A stretch of 36,286 bases of DNA from Gemmataceae bacterium (lineage in GTDB: Bacteria > Planctomycetota > Planctomycetia > Gemmatales > Gemmataceae), in contig JAQGHQ010000024.1 in NCBI GenBank assembly GCA_028288765.1, forward strand, positions 1 to 36,286, written 5' to 3'. The notes under the pieces were generated by a model that saw only the letters and a program-made list of their open reading frames with translations, had not been told where the DNA came from and did no database searches. The translations under genes were made by a program, and so were the position numbers. Below, one piece after another: positions 15,176 to 24,223 of this stretch. Each line of letters begins with the position of its first letter. Within the stretch, counting starts at the first letter, position 1.

Positions 15176-17788
15176 TCACTTCTTGAACATCGGCCCGGTC
15201 CGGTCCCCGCGGGACAGCATGTAGGCCATCAGGTCGAACACCTCGTCCTCCGCGAACGTGTCCAACAGCCCCGCGGGCATCATCGAGATCTTCGACGTCT
15301 TCATCGAGTCGATCAGCTTCCGATCCACCTTCACCGTCGACCCGGGGTCGAGCATGTTGGTGTTCACGCTCACCTCGTCGTTGTTCAGGTTCACGATCCG
15401 CCCGACCACGACCCGCTCGTCCGTCGTCCGGATCTCGACTGCCGCGTACTGGTCGCTGATCTCCTTGCTCGGGTCGATCACCGATTCGAGCAGGTCGCGC
15501 GGGCCGAACCGGCCGGCCACCCCGGTCAGGTCCGGGCCGTGCGCCCCGCCCTCGTTGTCGTACCGGTGGCAGCCGAAACACTTCGCCGCCGCGAACAGCT
15601 TCCGCCCGCGGTCGAAGTCCCGCCCGCCCTTGAGTCCCTTCTCCAGGGCCGGGGCGAGGTCGGCCACCTTGTACGCCTTCACGAACGGCCGCGGCTCGTC
15701 CTCCGGCAGTTTGACCGAGCCCGGGGCGGCGTTGATGATCGGGTTGAGAGCGGCCACCTCTTGCGGCGTGAGGGTCTTCACCGCGTCCTGCTTGACGAGC
15801 CGGAGGAACCCGCCGAAACTGGCCCCGCCGGCGTAGTTCGCTGCCTTCAGGAACCAGGTGAAGTACTCCGTCCGCAGTTCCGGCGTCCACCCGGTCCGGA
15901 GCACCCGCAGGGCCCGGGCGTACTCCAGTTGCTCCTCCTGCGTCGGGGCGTCGCGGAGGAGTTTCATGGTCTTCGCCGCCGCGGTCGGGGCGTCCAGATA
16001 GATGAGCACCTGGCAGAGTTCGCCGCTCACGAACCGGTTCTTGTCCGGGAAGACCGGGTCGAATTTGGCGACCGCCGCCTTCGTCTCGGCCTCGGTCGGC
16101 TTCCCGAACCGGTTGAACAGGATGTGGTACACGCGGATCAGGTCGAGCTTCTGCTCGTCGGCGAGCATGGCGAATTCGATGCGGCCGAGGGCGTCGACGA
16201 TCTTCGCCCGCAGGGCCGGGTCGGCGGGCGGGTCAGTCTGCTTGCGGTGGGACGGGTCGGGGGCCGACACGCGGGTGAGAGCGAGGAGGGCGTGGATCGC
16301 CTTCGCCGGGTCCTTCTCGACGAGCGCCCGGGCGGCCCACAGGTCCGGGGTCTGGTGCTCCAGCGCGACCCGCGCGGCGTACTGAATGAACCGGTCCTTG
16401 GTGTCGAGTTCCTTCCATGCCGCGTCGACCGCCGGATCGCCGATCTTCGTGTGGAACGACTCCAGCCGGAGGCGGGTGGTCCGGGCCGCCTCCGAGATCC
16501 CGGCGTCCGTGACCGTGATGATTTTCGGCGGGTTGGCGGCACCTTCACCCGTGTATGTCACCCGGTACAGACCGGACTTGGTCTTCCGCCCGCCGATCGT
16601 GAAGTACAGCGCCCCGTCCGTGGGGTTGATGACGAGGTCGGTGAGGGGGAGCGGGGTGCCGGTGACGAATTCTTCCGCCGCCGCCGTGTACGCACTCCCC
16701 TCGGGCCGCAGGTGGACGGCGTACAGTTTCCCGTAGCTCCAGTCGCACATGAAGAACGCGTCCTGGTACTTCTGCGGGAACTTGGCCCCGTACCCGAAGC
16801 ACACACCGGTCGGCGAACCGGGCCCGATGTTGAGGACCGGCGGGAGGCTGTCCGGGTAGTACGCCGGCCACTTCCCGGCCCCGTTCCGCCAGCCGAACTC
16901 GCTCCCGCTGGTGACGAGACAGACCCGGGTCGGCCGGTACCACGGGGTGTTGAAGTCCCATTCCATGTCCGCGTCGTAGGTGAACAGGTCGCCGTTCTTG
17001 TGGTACGCCGCGTCGTACTGATTCCGGAACCCGACGCTGTACAGCTCCCAGGTCTTGCCGTCGGGCGTCACGTTGTAAATCGCCCCGCCCGGCCCGAGCA
17101 CGCCGGCCATGAACCCGTTCCCGTCCGGCAGGCGGGGGAGTAGGTGGTCCTCGCCCCAGACCGGCGGGACGCGGGTGGTGTCGAACTTCGTGAGCTTCGT
17201 CTGGTTCCCGCAGACCACCGTCAGCCGCTTCCCGTCCGGGTGCGGGATGACGGCGTGCGGGCCGTGCTCCCCGCCCCCGCCGTCGAACGCCCGGAGGAGT
17301 TCGACCTTGTCCGGGATGTCGTCGCCGTCCGTGTCGGTCACCCGGTACAGCCCGCTCTTGTCCGGGGCGTTCACGACGACGTAGAGGGCGTCGAACGCCC
17401 AGAGGAGCCCCTGGGCCATGCCGATCCCGGGGAGCTGGTCGACTTTCGTATCCCCGGGCTTTCCGCCGATCGGGGGCGGGGTGACCCGGTAGAGGGCGCC
17501 GTACTGATCCGACACGATGAGCCGGCCCTTCGGGTCGGCACACATGCACACCCACGAGCCCTGTTGGGTCTTCGGCACCGAGTACAGGAGTTCGACCTTG
17601 AACCCCTTGGCGACTTTCATCGTCGCGGGGTCGGTCGCGGGCGGTTCCGGGGCAGCGACCGGGGGGGCCGCGACCACCTTCGGCGTTCCTTTCCGTCTCG
17701 GCTGGGCGGCCACATCCGGCCCGGCGGTGAGACCGACCAGCAAGGCGGCAAGGCCGAACAATGCGAGCGCAACGCACAGACGCGACAT
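15176..17788 (-). CDS. PVC-type heme-binding CxxCH protein with beta-propeller (membrane-bound dehydrogenase type)
   Basis: An 870-residue exported protein. A signal peptide (MSRLCVALALFGLAALLVGL, cleavage near VAAQP) leads to a six-bladed-propeller region of the glucose/sorbosone dehydrogenase kind (about 50-460; for example GSWVCMCADPKGRLIVSDQY and DTDGDDIPDKVELL). A helical HEAT-like middle part follows (about 470-720), then a C-terminal cytochrome domain with the heme motif CFGCH at 737-741 and LLESVIDPSKEISDQY. This architecture is common in Planctomycetes and Verrucomicrobia. It is thought to oxidise sugars or similar compounds and pass electrons through the heme; substrates are unproven. 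The start at 17788 is fixed by the signal peptide and a GGAAGGAG site. An in-frame reading further upstream is coding noise from the family B repeat. Confidence 0.9.
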   Translation of the reverse strand: MSRLCVALALFGLAALLVGLTAGPDVAAQPRRKGTPKVVAAPPVAAPEPPATDPATMKVAKGFKVELLYSVPKTQQGSWVCMCADPKGRLIVSDQYGALYRVTPPPIGGKPGDTKVDQLPGIGMAQGLLWAFDALYVVVNAPDKSGLYRVTDTDGDDIPDKVELLRAFDGGGGEHGPHAVIPHPDGKRLTVVCGNQTKLTKFDTTRVPPVWGEDHLLPRLPDGNGFMAGVLGPGGAIYNVTPDGKTWELYSVGFRNQYDAAYHKNGDLFTYDADMEWDFNTPWYRPTRVCLVTSGSEFGWRNGAGKWPAYYPDSLPPVLNIGPGSPTGVCFGYGAKFPQKYQDAFFMCDWSYGKLYAVHLRPEGSAYTAAAEEFVTGTPLPLTDLVINPTDGALYFTIGGRKTKSGLYRVTYTGEGAANPPKIITVTDAGISEAARTTRLRLESFHTKIGDPAVDAAWKELDTKDRFIQYAARVALEHQTPDLWAARALVEKDPAKAIHALLALTRVSAPDPSHRKQTDPPADPALRAKIVDALGRIEFAMLADEQKLDLIRVYHILFNRFGKPTEAETKAAVAKFDPVFPDKNRFVSGELCQVLIYLDAPTAAAKTMKLLRDAPTQEEQLEYARALRVLRTGWTPELRTEYFTWFLKAANYAGGASFGGFLRLVKQDAVKTLTPQEVAALNPIINAAPGSVKLPEDEPRPFVKAYKVADLAPALEKGLKGGRDFDRGRKLFAAAKCFGCHRYDNEGGAHGPDLTGVAGRFGPRDLLESVIDPSKEISDQYAAVEIRTTDERVVVGRIVNLNNDEVSVNTNMLDPGSTVKVDRKLIDSMKTSKISMMPAGLLDTFAEDEVFDLMAYMLSRGDRTGPMFKK

Positions 17789-17916
17789 CGGCAAGACTCC
17801 TTCCGGGAGTGATGTGTGGAGGGCAGTATACCCGGGCGGCGGGAATGCCGACACCTCGTCCGGCGTGACGGGTTGCGGTGCGCGATCGACCCCCACGACC
17901 GCGCAAATTGTGATTT

Positions 17917-18100
17917 GGGCGTAACCGGTCGGGCTCGCGAGCGATTCGGCCATTTTCGGGAGGTCGACGTCCTCGGATCTGGGTGCCTACACCGGTCAGG
18001 AGACCGGTGCCACGACACCACTCGATCGGATCGTGGCACCGGTCTCCTGACCGGTGCAGCAAAACCCTTCAACGACGCGACCGGGCCACCGGGTACGCCC
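17917..18100. repeat. Dispersed palindromic element, family B, long copy
   Basis: A 184-bp copy of the element at 2629-2765, same orientation, ends GGGCGTAACCGGT and ACCGGGTACGCCC. It differs by carrying a longer hairpin in the centre: ACACCGGTCAGGAGACCGGT then GCCACGA, a loop, and the complement TCGTGGCACCGGTCTCCTGA then CCGGTG. The short copy has only one arm of this. It fills the gap between the DUF1080 gene and the heme protein gene, both on minus. Confidence 0.87.
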
Positions 18101-18110
18101 TTGTGAGTTC

Positions 18111-19229
18111 TTAATCTTTCTTACCCGCAGCCGCCGGCAGCTCGGCGATCCGGATGTTGCGGAAAAGCAGGTCGGTGGTGGGGTCGTGGCCCTGGATCGA
18201 GAGGTGGCCCTTCCCGGTCTTCAGCCCCTGGCGGGCGTTGTCGGCCGGCTTGCGGTCGTCGGTCCAGGCGACCGTCTGATAGCCGTTCACCCAGGTCGCG
18301 ATGTGTGGGCCGTTCGCGACCACGGTCATGGTGAACCACTCGTTATCGTTGCTCACCACCTTCCGGGCCGCGACCCGGCGGTAAATCGCCCCGGTGCCGT
18401 AGTCGACCGGCTTCGACCGGTCGTCGCCCAGATAGCCGTTCTGGATCTGGGTCTCGTACCCCTGCTGGTACTGGTTCGGGAGGCAGCGGAAGAAGATGCC
18501 GCTGTTGAGCCACTTCCCGTTCGTCTTGCACTCCAGTTGCAGCACGAAGTTGTCGAACTGCTTTTCGGTCTGGAGGTCGCCGGGGCCGTTCTTCGCGCCC
18601 AGCTCGCCGTCCCTGGTCACCTCGAACTTGGTGGCCGCCCGCTTCGGGTCGCCGTCGAACACCTTCCAGCCGTCGAGGCTTTTGCCGTTGAAGAGGGGTT
18701 TGAGCCCGGCCGGCTTGAGTTTGACCGAGTGGACCGTGAGTTTACCGCCCGCGGGCACGACGATCTCGACCGCCGGCGGGCCGGCCGTCGTCACTTCGGC
18801 GTCCACTCGGGCTACCCCGTCCGGGCCCACGTTCAGGTTACTGCCCACCCCCGATCCGCCCGGCCCGGTCCGGACCTTGACGTTCAGCCGGGTGGGTTGG
18901 TTGGCCAAGCCGAGACTGCAGGACGCCGAGACGTCCTTGAACACGACCGACCCGGCCCCGCCGGTTTCCATCCGCAGTTCGTACGCGCTGAGGCCCGTCG
19001 TCAGGGTGGCCGTCGTCGCCTTTTCCCCGCCCAGGAGGAACACGCCGTCCTTGACCTTCGCCTCCCCATCAACCTTCCACCCGAACGTCGTCTCGCCGTC
19101 GAACAGGAGCAGCCAGCCGTCGGCGATTTCCTTCGGGGTGAGGGTGTTCGGCCTCGGCTTGTCGGCGGCGAACGCCGGGCCGGCAACGAACAGCGCGGCG
19201 ACCACGAGCAGCAGGCGGGGGAGCGGCAC
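18111..19229 (-). CDS. Secreted DUF1080 (3-keto-disaccharide hydrolase-type) protein, two domains
   Basis: A 372-residue protein with a clear signal peptide (MPLPRLLLVVAALFVAGPAF, cut near AFAAD). The C-terminal half (about 178-365) is a DUF1080 domain: LKPLFNGKSLDGWKVFDGDP, a Glu-rich strand LQLECKT, then LNSGIFFRCLPNQYQQGYET, IQNGYLGDD and GHLSIQGHDPTTDLLFRNIR. The family is a beta-jellyroll (concanavalin-like) fold; some members hydrolyse 3-keto-disaccharides. The N-terminal half (30-170) begins with the same opening (DGWLLLFDGETTFGWKV) and looks like a second, diverged copy. It lies downstream of the epimerase and upstream of the heme protein on the same strand. Joint action on oxidised sugars is inference. 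Confidence 0.9.
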   Translation of the reverse strand: MPLPRLLLVVAALFVAGPAFAADKPRPNTLTPKEIADGWLLLFDGETTFGWKVDGEAKVKDGVFLLGGEKATTATLTTGLSAYELRMETGGAGSVVFKDVSASCSLGLANQPTRLNVKVRTGPGGSGVGSNLNVGPDGVARVDAEVTTAGPPAVEIVVPAGGKLTVHSVKLKPAGLKPLFNGKSLDGWKVFDGDPKRAATKFEVTRDGELGAKNGPGDLQTEKQFDNFVLQLECKTNGKWLNSGIFFRCLPNQYQQGYETQIQNGYLGDDRSKPVDYGTGAIYRRVAARKVVSNDNEWFTMTVVANGPHIATWVNGYQTVAWTDDRKPADNARQGLKTGKGHLSIQGHDPTTDLLFRNIRIAELPAAAGKKD

Positions 19230-19250
19230 AGGACACCTCGGGGTGGCGGT

Positions 19251-19307
19251 GTAGGGCCGGCTGGGCCGGCCGTTGGGGTTGTCGGCGGCCGGCCCAGCCG
19301 GCCCTAC
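19251..19307. repeat. Perfect 22-bp hairpin with GTAGGGC ends (family D), over the epimerase stop
   Basis: Arms 19251-19272 and 19286-19307 are exact complements (GTAGGGCCGGCTGGGCCGGC..), with a 13-nt loop. The TAG stop of the epimerase (19304-19306) lies inside the outer end of the arm. The GTAGGGC terminus is shared with 5731-5791 while the inner sequence differs. It can also act as a terminator or as a barrier to 3' decay. Confidence 0.85.
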
Positions 19308-20152
19308 ATGATCGATTCCGCGACCGCGGCGGGCAAGCCCTCGCGGTAGCTCGGGTATCGCGGCACCCAGCCGAGTTGCTCCCGGGCAGCGCGGTTCGAC
19401 ACCCGCCGGTTGGCCGCACCGGCTTCGGCCCGGTGGTCGAACCGCGCCGGCGGGGCGTTCAAGAGCTGCGCGAGCAGGGTGTAGAAGTCGCGGCGCGAGA
19501 CCGGCTCGTCGTCCGCGATGGTGTACGTCCCGCCGGGAACGGCCTTCATTTCCGCCGCGAGGACGGCGCCCGCCCCGTCATCGACGTGGATCAGGTTGAG
19601 CCACTTGTCCGCATCGCCGACCAGCGGCTCGCCCTTGAGGAGCAGCTGTTTCCGCAACAGCCGGTCGGGGCCGTAGATCCCGGCGAACCGCAGGACGATC
19701 GCGCCCGGTAACCGCGCCCGCACCAGCTGTTCCGCTTCGAGAACGACCCGGCCCGATTCCTCCGCCGGTTCGGTAGGCGATGCCTCGTCGACCCAGCTCC
19801 CGTCGGTCTGTCCGTAAACGCCTGTGCTGGAGACGTAGACGAACCGCTCCGGCGGGCGAATCGTACCGAGAACGTGCCCGAGGCCGTGAACGTACACCTC
19901 CTGCATCGTCTTACCGGAACCCCGGTCCGTGCCGACGGCGTAGAGCACGACCCGGGCCGGGGGTAGGCCCCGCAACGTGGCCGGGTCGAGGACGTCGCCG
20001 ACGACCGGTTCAACCCCCAACGCGGCGAGCGCGGCGGCGTTGCGGCGGGTAAGAGCTGCGACCCGGCGGCCGGCCGCGACCCACCGGGCCGCGACCCGGC
20101 GGCCGAGGTACCCACAGCCGATGATCAGAGCGTCGACCGTGGGGGGTGCCAT
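19304..20152 (-). CDS. NAD-dependent epimerase/dehydratase family protein (extended SDR)
   Basis: A 282-residue cytoplasmic protein with an N-terminal Rossmann dinucleotide site IIGCGYLGRRVAARW (GxxGxxG), then VVGDVLDPATL, and the catalytic segment VYVSSTGVYGQTDG with Ser and Tyr. The classic SDR YxxxK is replaced: the residues after the Tyr do not give the usual Lys, as in the atypical YeeZ-like SDR branch. LRFAGIYGPDR and LIHVDDGAGAVLAAE follow, as in nucleotide-sugar epimerases. The natural substrate is unknown. The ATG at 20152 gives MAPPTVDALIIGCG. The divergent membrane-protein gene starts 123 bp away. The C-terminal end carries a family D hairpin over the stop. Confidence 0.85.
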   Translation of the reverse strand: MAPPTVDALIIGCGYLGRRVAARWVAAGRRVAALTRRNAAALAALGVEPVVGDVLDPATLRGLPPARVVLYAVGTDRGSGKTMQEVYVHGLGHVLGTIRPPERFVYVSSTGVYGQTDGSWVDEASPTEPAEESGRVVLEAEQLVRARLPGAIVLRFAGIYGPDRLLRKQLLLKGEPLVGDADKWLNLIHVDDGAGAVLAAEMKAVPGGTYTIADDEPVSRRDFYTLLAQLLNAPPARFDHRAEAGAANRRVSNRAAREQLGWVPRYPSYREGLPAAVAESIM

Positions 20153-20275
20153 CCGCGTCCAGTTCGGCTAACTATTTCAGTCAGTGGCCGTTGGTTCAGA
20201 TTGTACCAGCCGCCCGTCCGCCGTCCCGCCGGGCTGAACGCCGGCAAGTCCACGGCTGCCGCAGGAAGGTTCTCG

Positions 20276-22738
20276 ATGTCAATCGGTGAGTCCGCCCCGG
20301 CCCTGCCGCCCGCCAAGGCCTCGCCCCTTGCCGGCGCCGCCCCCACGCCCCCACCGGACACCCTCCTCCACCTCTCCCTCAACGGCCCCGTGCCCGGCCC
20401 GCCCGCCGAACCCGCCCCGCCGACCGTCCCGACCGGGCCCGCCGACCTCGTCCGCCGGCCGGCGGTCTGGGAACGGGTCGCGTGGTATGCCGGGGCGGCG
20501 GTCCTCACCTGCCTCTTCCTCGTCGGCGGACTCCGGCTCGACGCGGTCGACCTCCACTCCCCGCTCTCCTACGACGGCGACGTCCTGCTCATCATGCCGA
20601 TGGTGAAGGCCACGATGGAGCGGGGGAGCCACTGGCGGAACGAACGGCTGGGCTACCCGGGCGTCCAGGAACTGCACGACTTCCCCGTGATCGACCACCT
20701 GCACTTCGCGCTCATCTGGCTGCTCGGCAAGGCCGTCCCCGAGTGGGTGGTGGTGTACAACCTGTACTTCCTGCTCACCTGGCCGCTGACCACGCTGACG
20801 GCCATGTACGCATTCCGCTACCTCCGGCTCACCCTCCCGATGGCGGCGGTCGGCGGCATCCTGTACGCCTTCCTGCCGTACCACTACCTGCGGGGCGAGT
20901 CGCACTACTTCCTGGCCGCGTACTGGGTCGTCCCCCTGTCCTGGCTCCCAGCCCTGGCCGTGTGCCGGGGGGACCTCCCGTTCTTTCGCCGCGACCCGGA
21001 CGGCCGGTACCGGGTCTCGCTCCGCCGGTGGGAGACGCTGTGGCAGGTGCTCCTCGGGGCGGCGACCGCGTCCGCCGGGGCGTACTACGCGTTCTTCGCC
21101 TGCGCGCTCTACTCCGCCGCCGGGGTGTACGGGTGGGTCGTCCACCGGACGTGGAAGGCGGCCGCCGCGGCCGGGGTGCTGGCCGCCCTGGTCGCCGGGT
21201 TCGGGGTCGTGAACCACCTGCCGACGTTCGCCTACACGGCGGAGTACGGCCGGAACTCGGTCGCCGAGCGGGCCCCGGAAGAGGGCGAGATCTACGCCCT
21301 CAAGATCGCCCACCTCGTCCTGCCGGTCGACGGGCACAACCTGATCGCCCTGGGTCGGCTGAAGAGCATGTACAACACGGGCATGCGGCCCCTGAACAAC
21401 GAGAACACGTGCGCGTCGCTCGGGGCAATCGGGGCGGTCGGGCTGTTGGTCCTGTTGGCCGTCCTCCTGCTCCCGGGACGGCGGGGGTGGCCCTACGGGC
21501 CACTCTCCGCGATGGCCGGGTTCATCGTCCTGTTCGCGACGATCGGCGGGTTCGCGAGCCTGTTCAACCTGCTCGTGTTCGACCAGATCCGGTGCCCGAA
21601 CCGGTTCAGCATCTATCTGGCGTTCGTCTGCCTGTTCGCCGCCCTCTGGCCGGTCGACCGGTTCCTGGTCACCCGGACCGGGTGGGCCCGGTGGCTACGA
21701 TACCCCGGGGCGGCCGCCCTGGTCGCCCTCGGGATCGCCGACCAGACCCCGACCGCGTGGTTCGGCCTGCCGATCATCGAGCTGACGAAGAAGGAGGCGG
21801 ACCGGTTCCAGGCCGACCGCCGGTTCTTCGCGCGGGTCGAGGAACAGATGCCCCCGGGGGCGAAGATCTTCACCGTCCCGTACATCCCGTTCCCCGAGGT
21901 GCCCGCGGTCCACCGGATGAACACCTACGAGCACGCCCGCGGGTATTTGCACACGGACACCCTGGTCTGGAGCTACGGGGCGATGAAGAACCGGGAGGTG
22001 GACGCCTGGCAGCAGCAGCTCGCCCACCGGCCCCGGAACGAACTCCTGCACCGGATCGTGGTCCGGGGGTTCGACGGGCTGTTCGTCGACAAGCGGGGAT
22101 TCCAGATCACCCAGCCGGACGCGGGGGACGCCTTCATCGCCGACATCAAGCGGGAGGCGGAGAAGAACGGGCAGGTGAAGATCCCCGTCCTCTATCACGA
22201 GGACGGGCAACAGGTCTTCCTCGACCTCCGGCCGTACCGGGACTGGCTGGTCCGGCAGGACCCGATGTTCTTCGAAGAAGAAGCAAAGCGGGAGCGGGAG
22301 TGGGGGACGATGATCTGGCTGCAGGGGTTTGCCAGTCAGGAGCCGGCCGGGCTGAAGGACCGGATGCGGTGGGCGTACAGATCCGCGACCGCGCGCGTCA
22401 TCAACCCCGCCAACCGGACTCGCAAGTTCAGGCTGGTCGCCACCTTCGGGGTGGACTCGAAGGGGGAGTTCCGGATCTGGGTCGACGGCGGGGGGCTCAT
22501 CCAGTTGAACAAGGACGGCGGGCCGGGCCCCTGGGTTGATGAGATGGTGCTCGGGAAGAACGACGGGGACTGGGACCCCGGGGTGCGGAACTACGGGCCG
22601 CAGCGGGTGTACGAGATCGAGGTGCCCCCGGGCCAGCACGTCGTCAAGTTCCGCTGCCAGGTGCCGCCCAAGTTCATGCCCGCCTCCCCGCCGTTCTGCT
22701 TCTTCCTCAAGGACGTGTCGTTCGTGGAAGTGAAGTAG
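20276..22738 (+). CDS. Large polytopic membrane protein, putative GT-C type glycosyltransferase
   Basis: An 820-residue protein. A Pro/Ala-rich cytoplasmic N-terminus (1-65) is followed by a first membrane helix (about 69-86) and then an extracytoplasmic loop with LSYDGDVLLIMPMVK. An acidic motif in the first loop is where GT-C enzymes hold their catalytic Asp/Glu. About ten further hydrophobic segments extend to residue 500 (for example VVVYNLYFLLTWPLTTLTAM and LLVLLAVLLLPGRRG). The last about 300 residues are hydrophilic and probably periplasmic, with YEHARGYLHTDTLVWSYGAM and a beta-rich end. The start at 20276 follows AGGAAGG. GT-C enzymes use lipid-linked sugars; the donor, the acceptor and even the glycosyltransferase role are inference. 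It sits alone between the divergent epimerase gene and gdhA. Confidence 0.7.
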   Translation: MSIGESAPALPPAKASPLAGAAPTPPPDTLLHLSLNGPVPGPPAEPAPPTVPTGPADLVRRPAVWERVAWYAGAAVLTCLFLVGGLRLDAVDLHSPLSYDGDVLLIMPMVKATMERGSHWRNERLGYPGVQELHDFPVIDHLHFALIWLLGKAVPEWVVVYNLYFLLTWPLTTLTAMYAFRYLRLTLPMAAVGGILYAFLPYHYLRGESHYFLAAYWVVPLSWLPALAVCRGDLPFFRRDPDGRYRVSLRRWETLWQVLLGAATASAGAYYAFFACALYSAAGVYGWVVHRTWKAAAAAGVLAALVAGFGVVNHLPTFAYTAEYGRNSVAERAPEEGEIYALKIAHLVLPVDGHNLIALGRLKSMYNTGMRPLNNENTCASLGAIGAVGLLVLLAVLLLPGRRGWPYGPLSAMAGFIVLFATIGGFASLFNLLVFDQIRCPNRFSIYLAFVCLFAALWPVDRFLVTRTGWARWLRYPGAAALVALGIADQTPTAWFGLPIIELTKKEADRFQADRRFFARVEEQMPPGAKIFTVPYIPFPEVPAVHRMNTYEHARGYLHTDTLVWSYGAMKNREVDAWQQQLAHRPRNELLHRIVVRGFDGLFVDKRGFQITQPDAGDAFIADIKREAEKNGQVKIPVLYHEDGQQVFLDLRPYRDWLVRQDPMFFEEEAKREREWGTMIWLQGFASQEPAGLKDRMRWAYRSATARVINPANRTRKFRLVATFGVDSKGEFRIWVDGGGLIQLNKDGGPGPWVDEMVLGKNDGDWDPGVRNYGPQRVYEIEVPPGQHVVKFRCQVPPKFMPASPPFCFFLKDVSFVEVK

Positions 22739-22893
22739 CGGGCGGGGAAGAAAAAGCGGACGATCTACCCGGATCACGGCCCCGGTCGGCCCCTTTGGGC
22801 AACCGGAGCCGGTCGGCTGCCGCCCGGGGGGCTCGTATAATTGGGTGTCCTCCCAATACGGTCCTTCCTCTTCCCGTAGCGAGGCATTTGCTC

Positions 22894-24213
22894 ATGTCTT
22901 TCTCCGCCCCGGCGGGCGCCTTGAGCCCGACCAAGCACCCGCCGGTCACGCTGTTCAGTGGGTCCCCGACGTACCTGATGGCCGCCCAGCAGCTGCGCAC
23001 CGTGGCCGGGGTGATCGACCTCGACCCCGGGATCGCCGAGCGGCTGTCGGTCCCGAAGCGGTCCCTGGTGGTGAACATCCCGATCCGGATGGACGACGGG
23101 GCGGTCCACACGTTCATCGGGTACCGGGTCCAGCACTCGCTCACCAGCGGGGCGAGCAAGGGCGGGCTGCGGTACGACCCGCAAGTGGACCTCGGGGAGG
23201 TCGCCGCCCTGTCCATGTGGATGACCTGGAAGTGCGGGATCATGAACCTCCCGTTCGGCGGGGCGAAGGGCGGGGTGGCGTGCGACCCGGCCGTCCTGAG
23301 CTCGGGGGAGAAGGAGCGGCTGACCCGCCGGTTCACCGAGGAGGTGCAGTCGATCATCGGCCCGCGGGTGGACGTGATGGCCCCGGACATGGGGACCGAC
23401 GAACAGACGATGGCCTGGATCTACGACACCTACTCGATGAAGGTCGGGTACGCCTGCCCGGAGATCGTGACCGGCAAGCCGGTCGAGCTGGGCGGGTGCG
23501 TCGGCCGGCGGGAGGCGACCGGCCGCGGGGTGGTGTACTGCGTCCGGGCGGCCCTGGAGGAACTCAACATTGCCCCGGAGCAGGCCACGGCGGTCGTCCA
23601 GGGGTTCGGGAACGTCGGGTCGGTGACGTGCGAGGAGCTCCACAAGATCGGGACGAAAGTGGTCGCGGTCGGCGACCGGTACGGGGCGATCCGCAACCCG
23701 AAGGGGCTCGACGTCCCGGCCCTGCTCCGGTACACGGCGGACGCGAAGAACAAGTTGAAGACGGTGGTCGGGTTCCCGGGCGCGGAGGAGATCGGCCCCG
23801 ACGAACTGTTGTCGACGAGGTGTACGGTGCTGGTCCCGGCGGCGATGGAGCGGGTGATCACCGGGGCGAACGCGGGCAAGCTGCGGTGCCGGGTCCTGGC
23901 CGAGGCGGCGAACGGCCCGACCACCCCGGACGCCGACGCCATCCTGGCGAGCAGCGACACGTACATCATCCCGGACGTCCTGTGCAACGCCGGTGGGGTG
24001 ACGGTGTCGTACTTCGAGTGGGTGCAGGACATCCAGCAGTTCATGTGGAGCGAGGACGACGTCAACAACGAGCTCCGGAAGCTCATGATGAACGCCTTCG
24101 GCCGGGTGCGGAAGCTGGCGAAGGACCGGAACCTGTCGAACCGGATGGCCGGGCTGAGCCTGGGGGTTCAGAAGGTGGCCACCGAGCAGGCCAAGCGGGG
24201 CCTGTTCCCGTGA
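22894..24213 (+). CDS. gdhA: Glutamate dehydrogenase (Glu/Leu/Phe/Val dehydrogenase family)
   Basis: A 439-residue cytoplasmic enzyme that interconverts glutamate and 2-oxoglutarate plus ammonium. Substrate-site lysines are seen in GASKGGLRYDP (Lys89), MWMTWKCGIMNLPFGGAKGG (Lys113 and Lys125), and the catalytic Asp165 in APDMGTDEQTMAW. The cofactor loop is VVQGFGNVGS (237-242 GFGNVG), and the C-terminal VLCNAGGVTVSYFEWVQDIQ is typical of glutamate-specific members. The length fits the hexameric short type. The ATG at 22894 is preceded by GAGG about 9 bases away; an in-frame extension to 22795 has no family match. It is convergent with the DUF1501 gene, with only 10 bp between stops. Confidence 0.93.
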   Translation: MSFSAPAGALSPTKHPPVTLFSGSPTYLMAAQQLRTVAGVIDLDPGIAERLSVPKRSLVVNIPIRMDDGAVHTFIGYRVQHSLTSGASKGGLRYDPQVDLGEVAALSMWMTWKCGIMNLPFGGAKGGVACDPAVLSSGEKERLTRRFTEEVQSIIGPRVDVMAPDMGTDEQTMAWIYDTYSMKVGYACPEIVTGKPVELGGCVGRREATGRGVVYCVRAALEELNIAPEQATAVVQGFGNVGSVTCEELHKIGTKVVAVGDRYGAIRNPKGLDVPALLRYTADAKNKLKTVVGFPGAEEIGPDELLSTRCTVLVPAAMERVITGANAGKLRCRVLAEAANGPTTPDADAILASSDTYIIPDVLCNAGGVTVSYFEWVQDIQQFMWSEDDVNNELRKLMMNAFGRVRKLAKDRNLSNRMAGLSLGVQKVATEQAKRGLFP

Positions 24214-24223
24214 CCCGGGGCGG

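Noticed and set aside
14981..17143. Open frame of 720 codons on plus, antisense to the heme protein and running through tRNA-Leu
   Set aside because: It spans a tRNA gene and the opposite strand encodes a clear signal peptide, propeller and heme motif.
20482..22539. Open frame of 685 codons overlapping the GT-C-like gene in another frame
   Set aside because: Arg/Pro/Gly-rich with no hydrophobic segments; the frame at 20276 has a ribosome site, membrane helices and a coherent protein.
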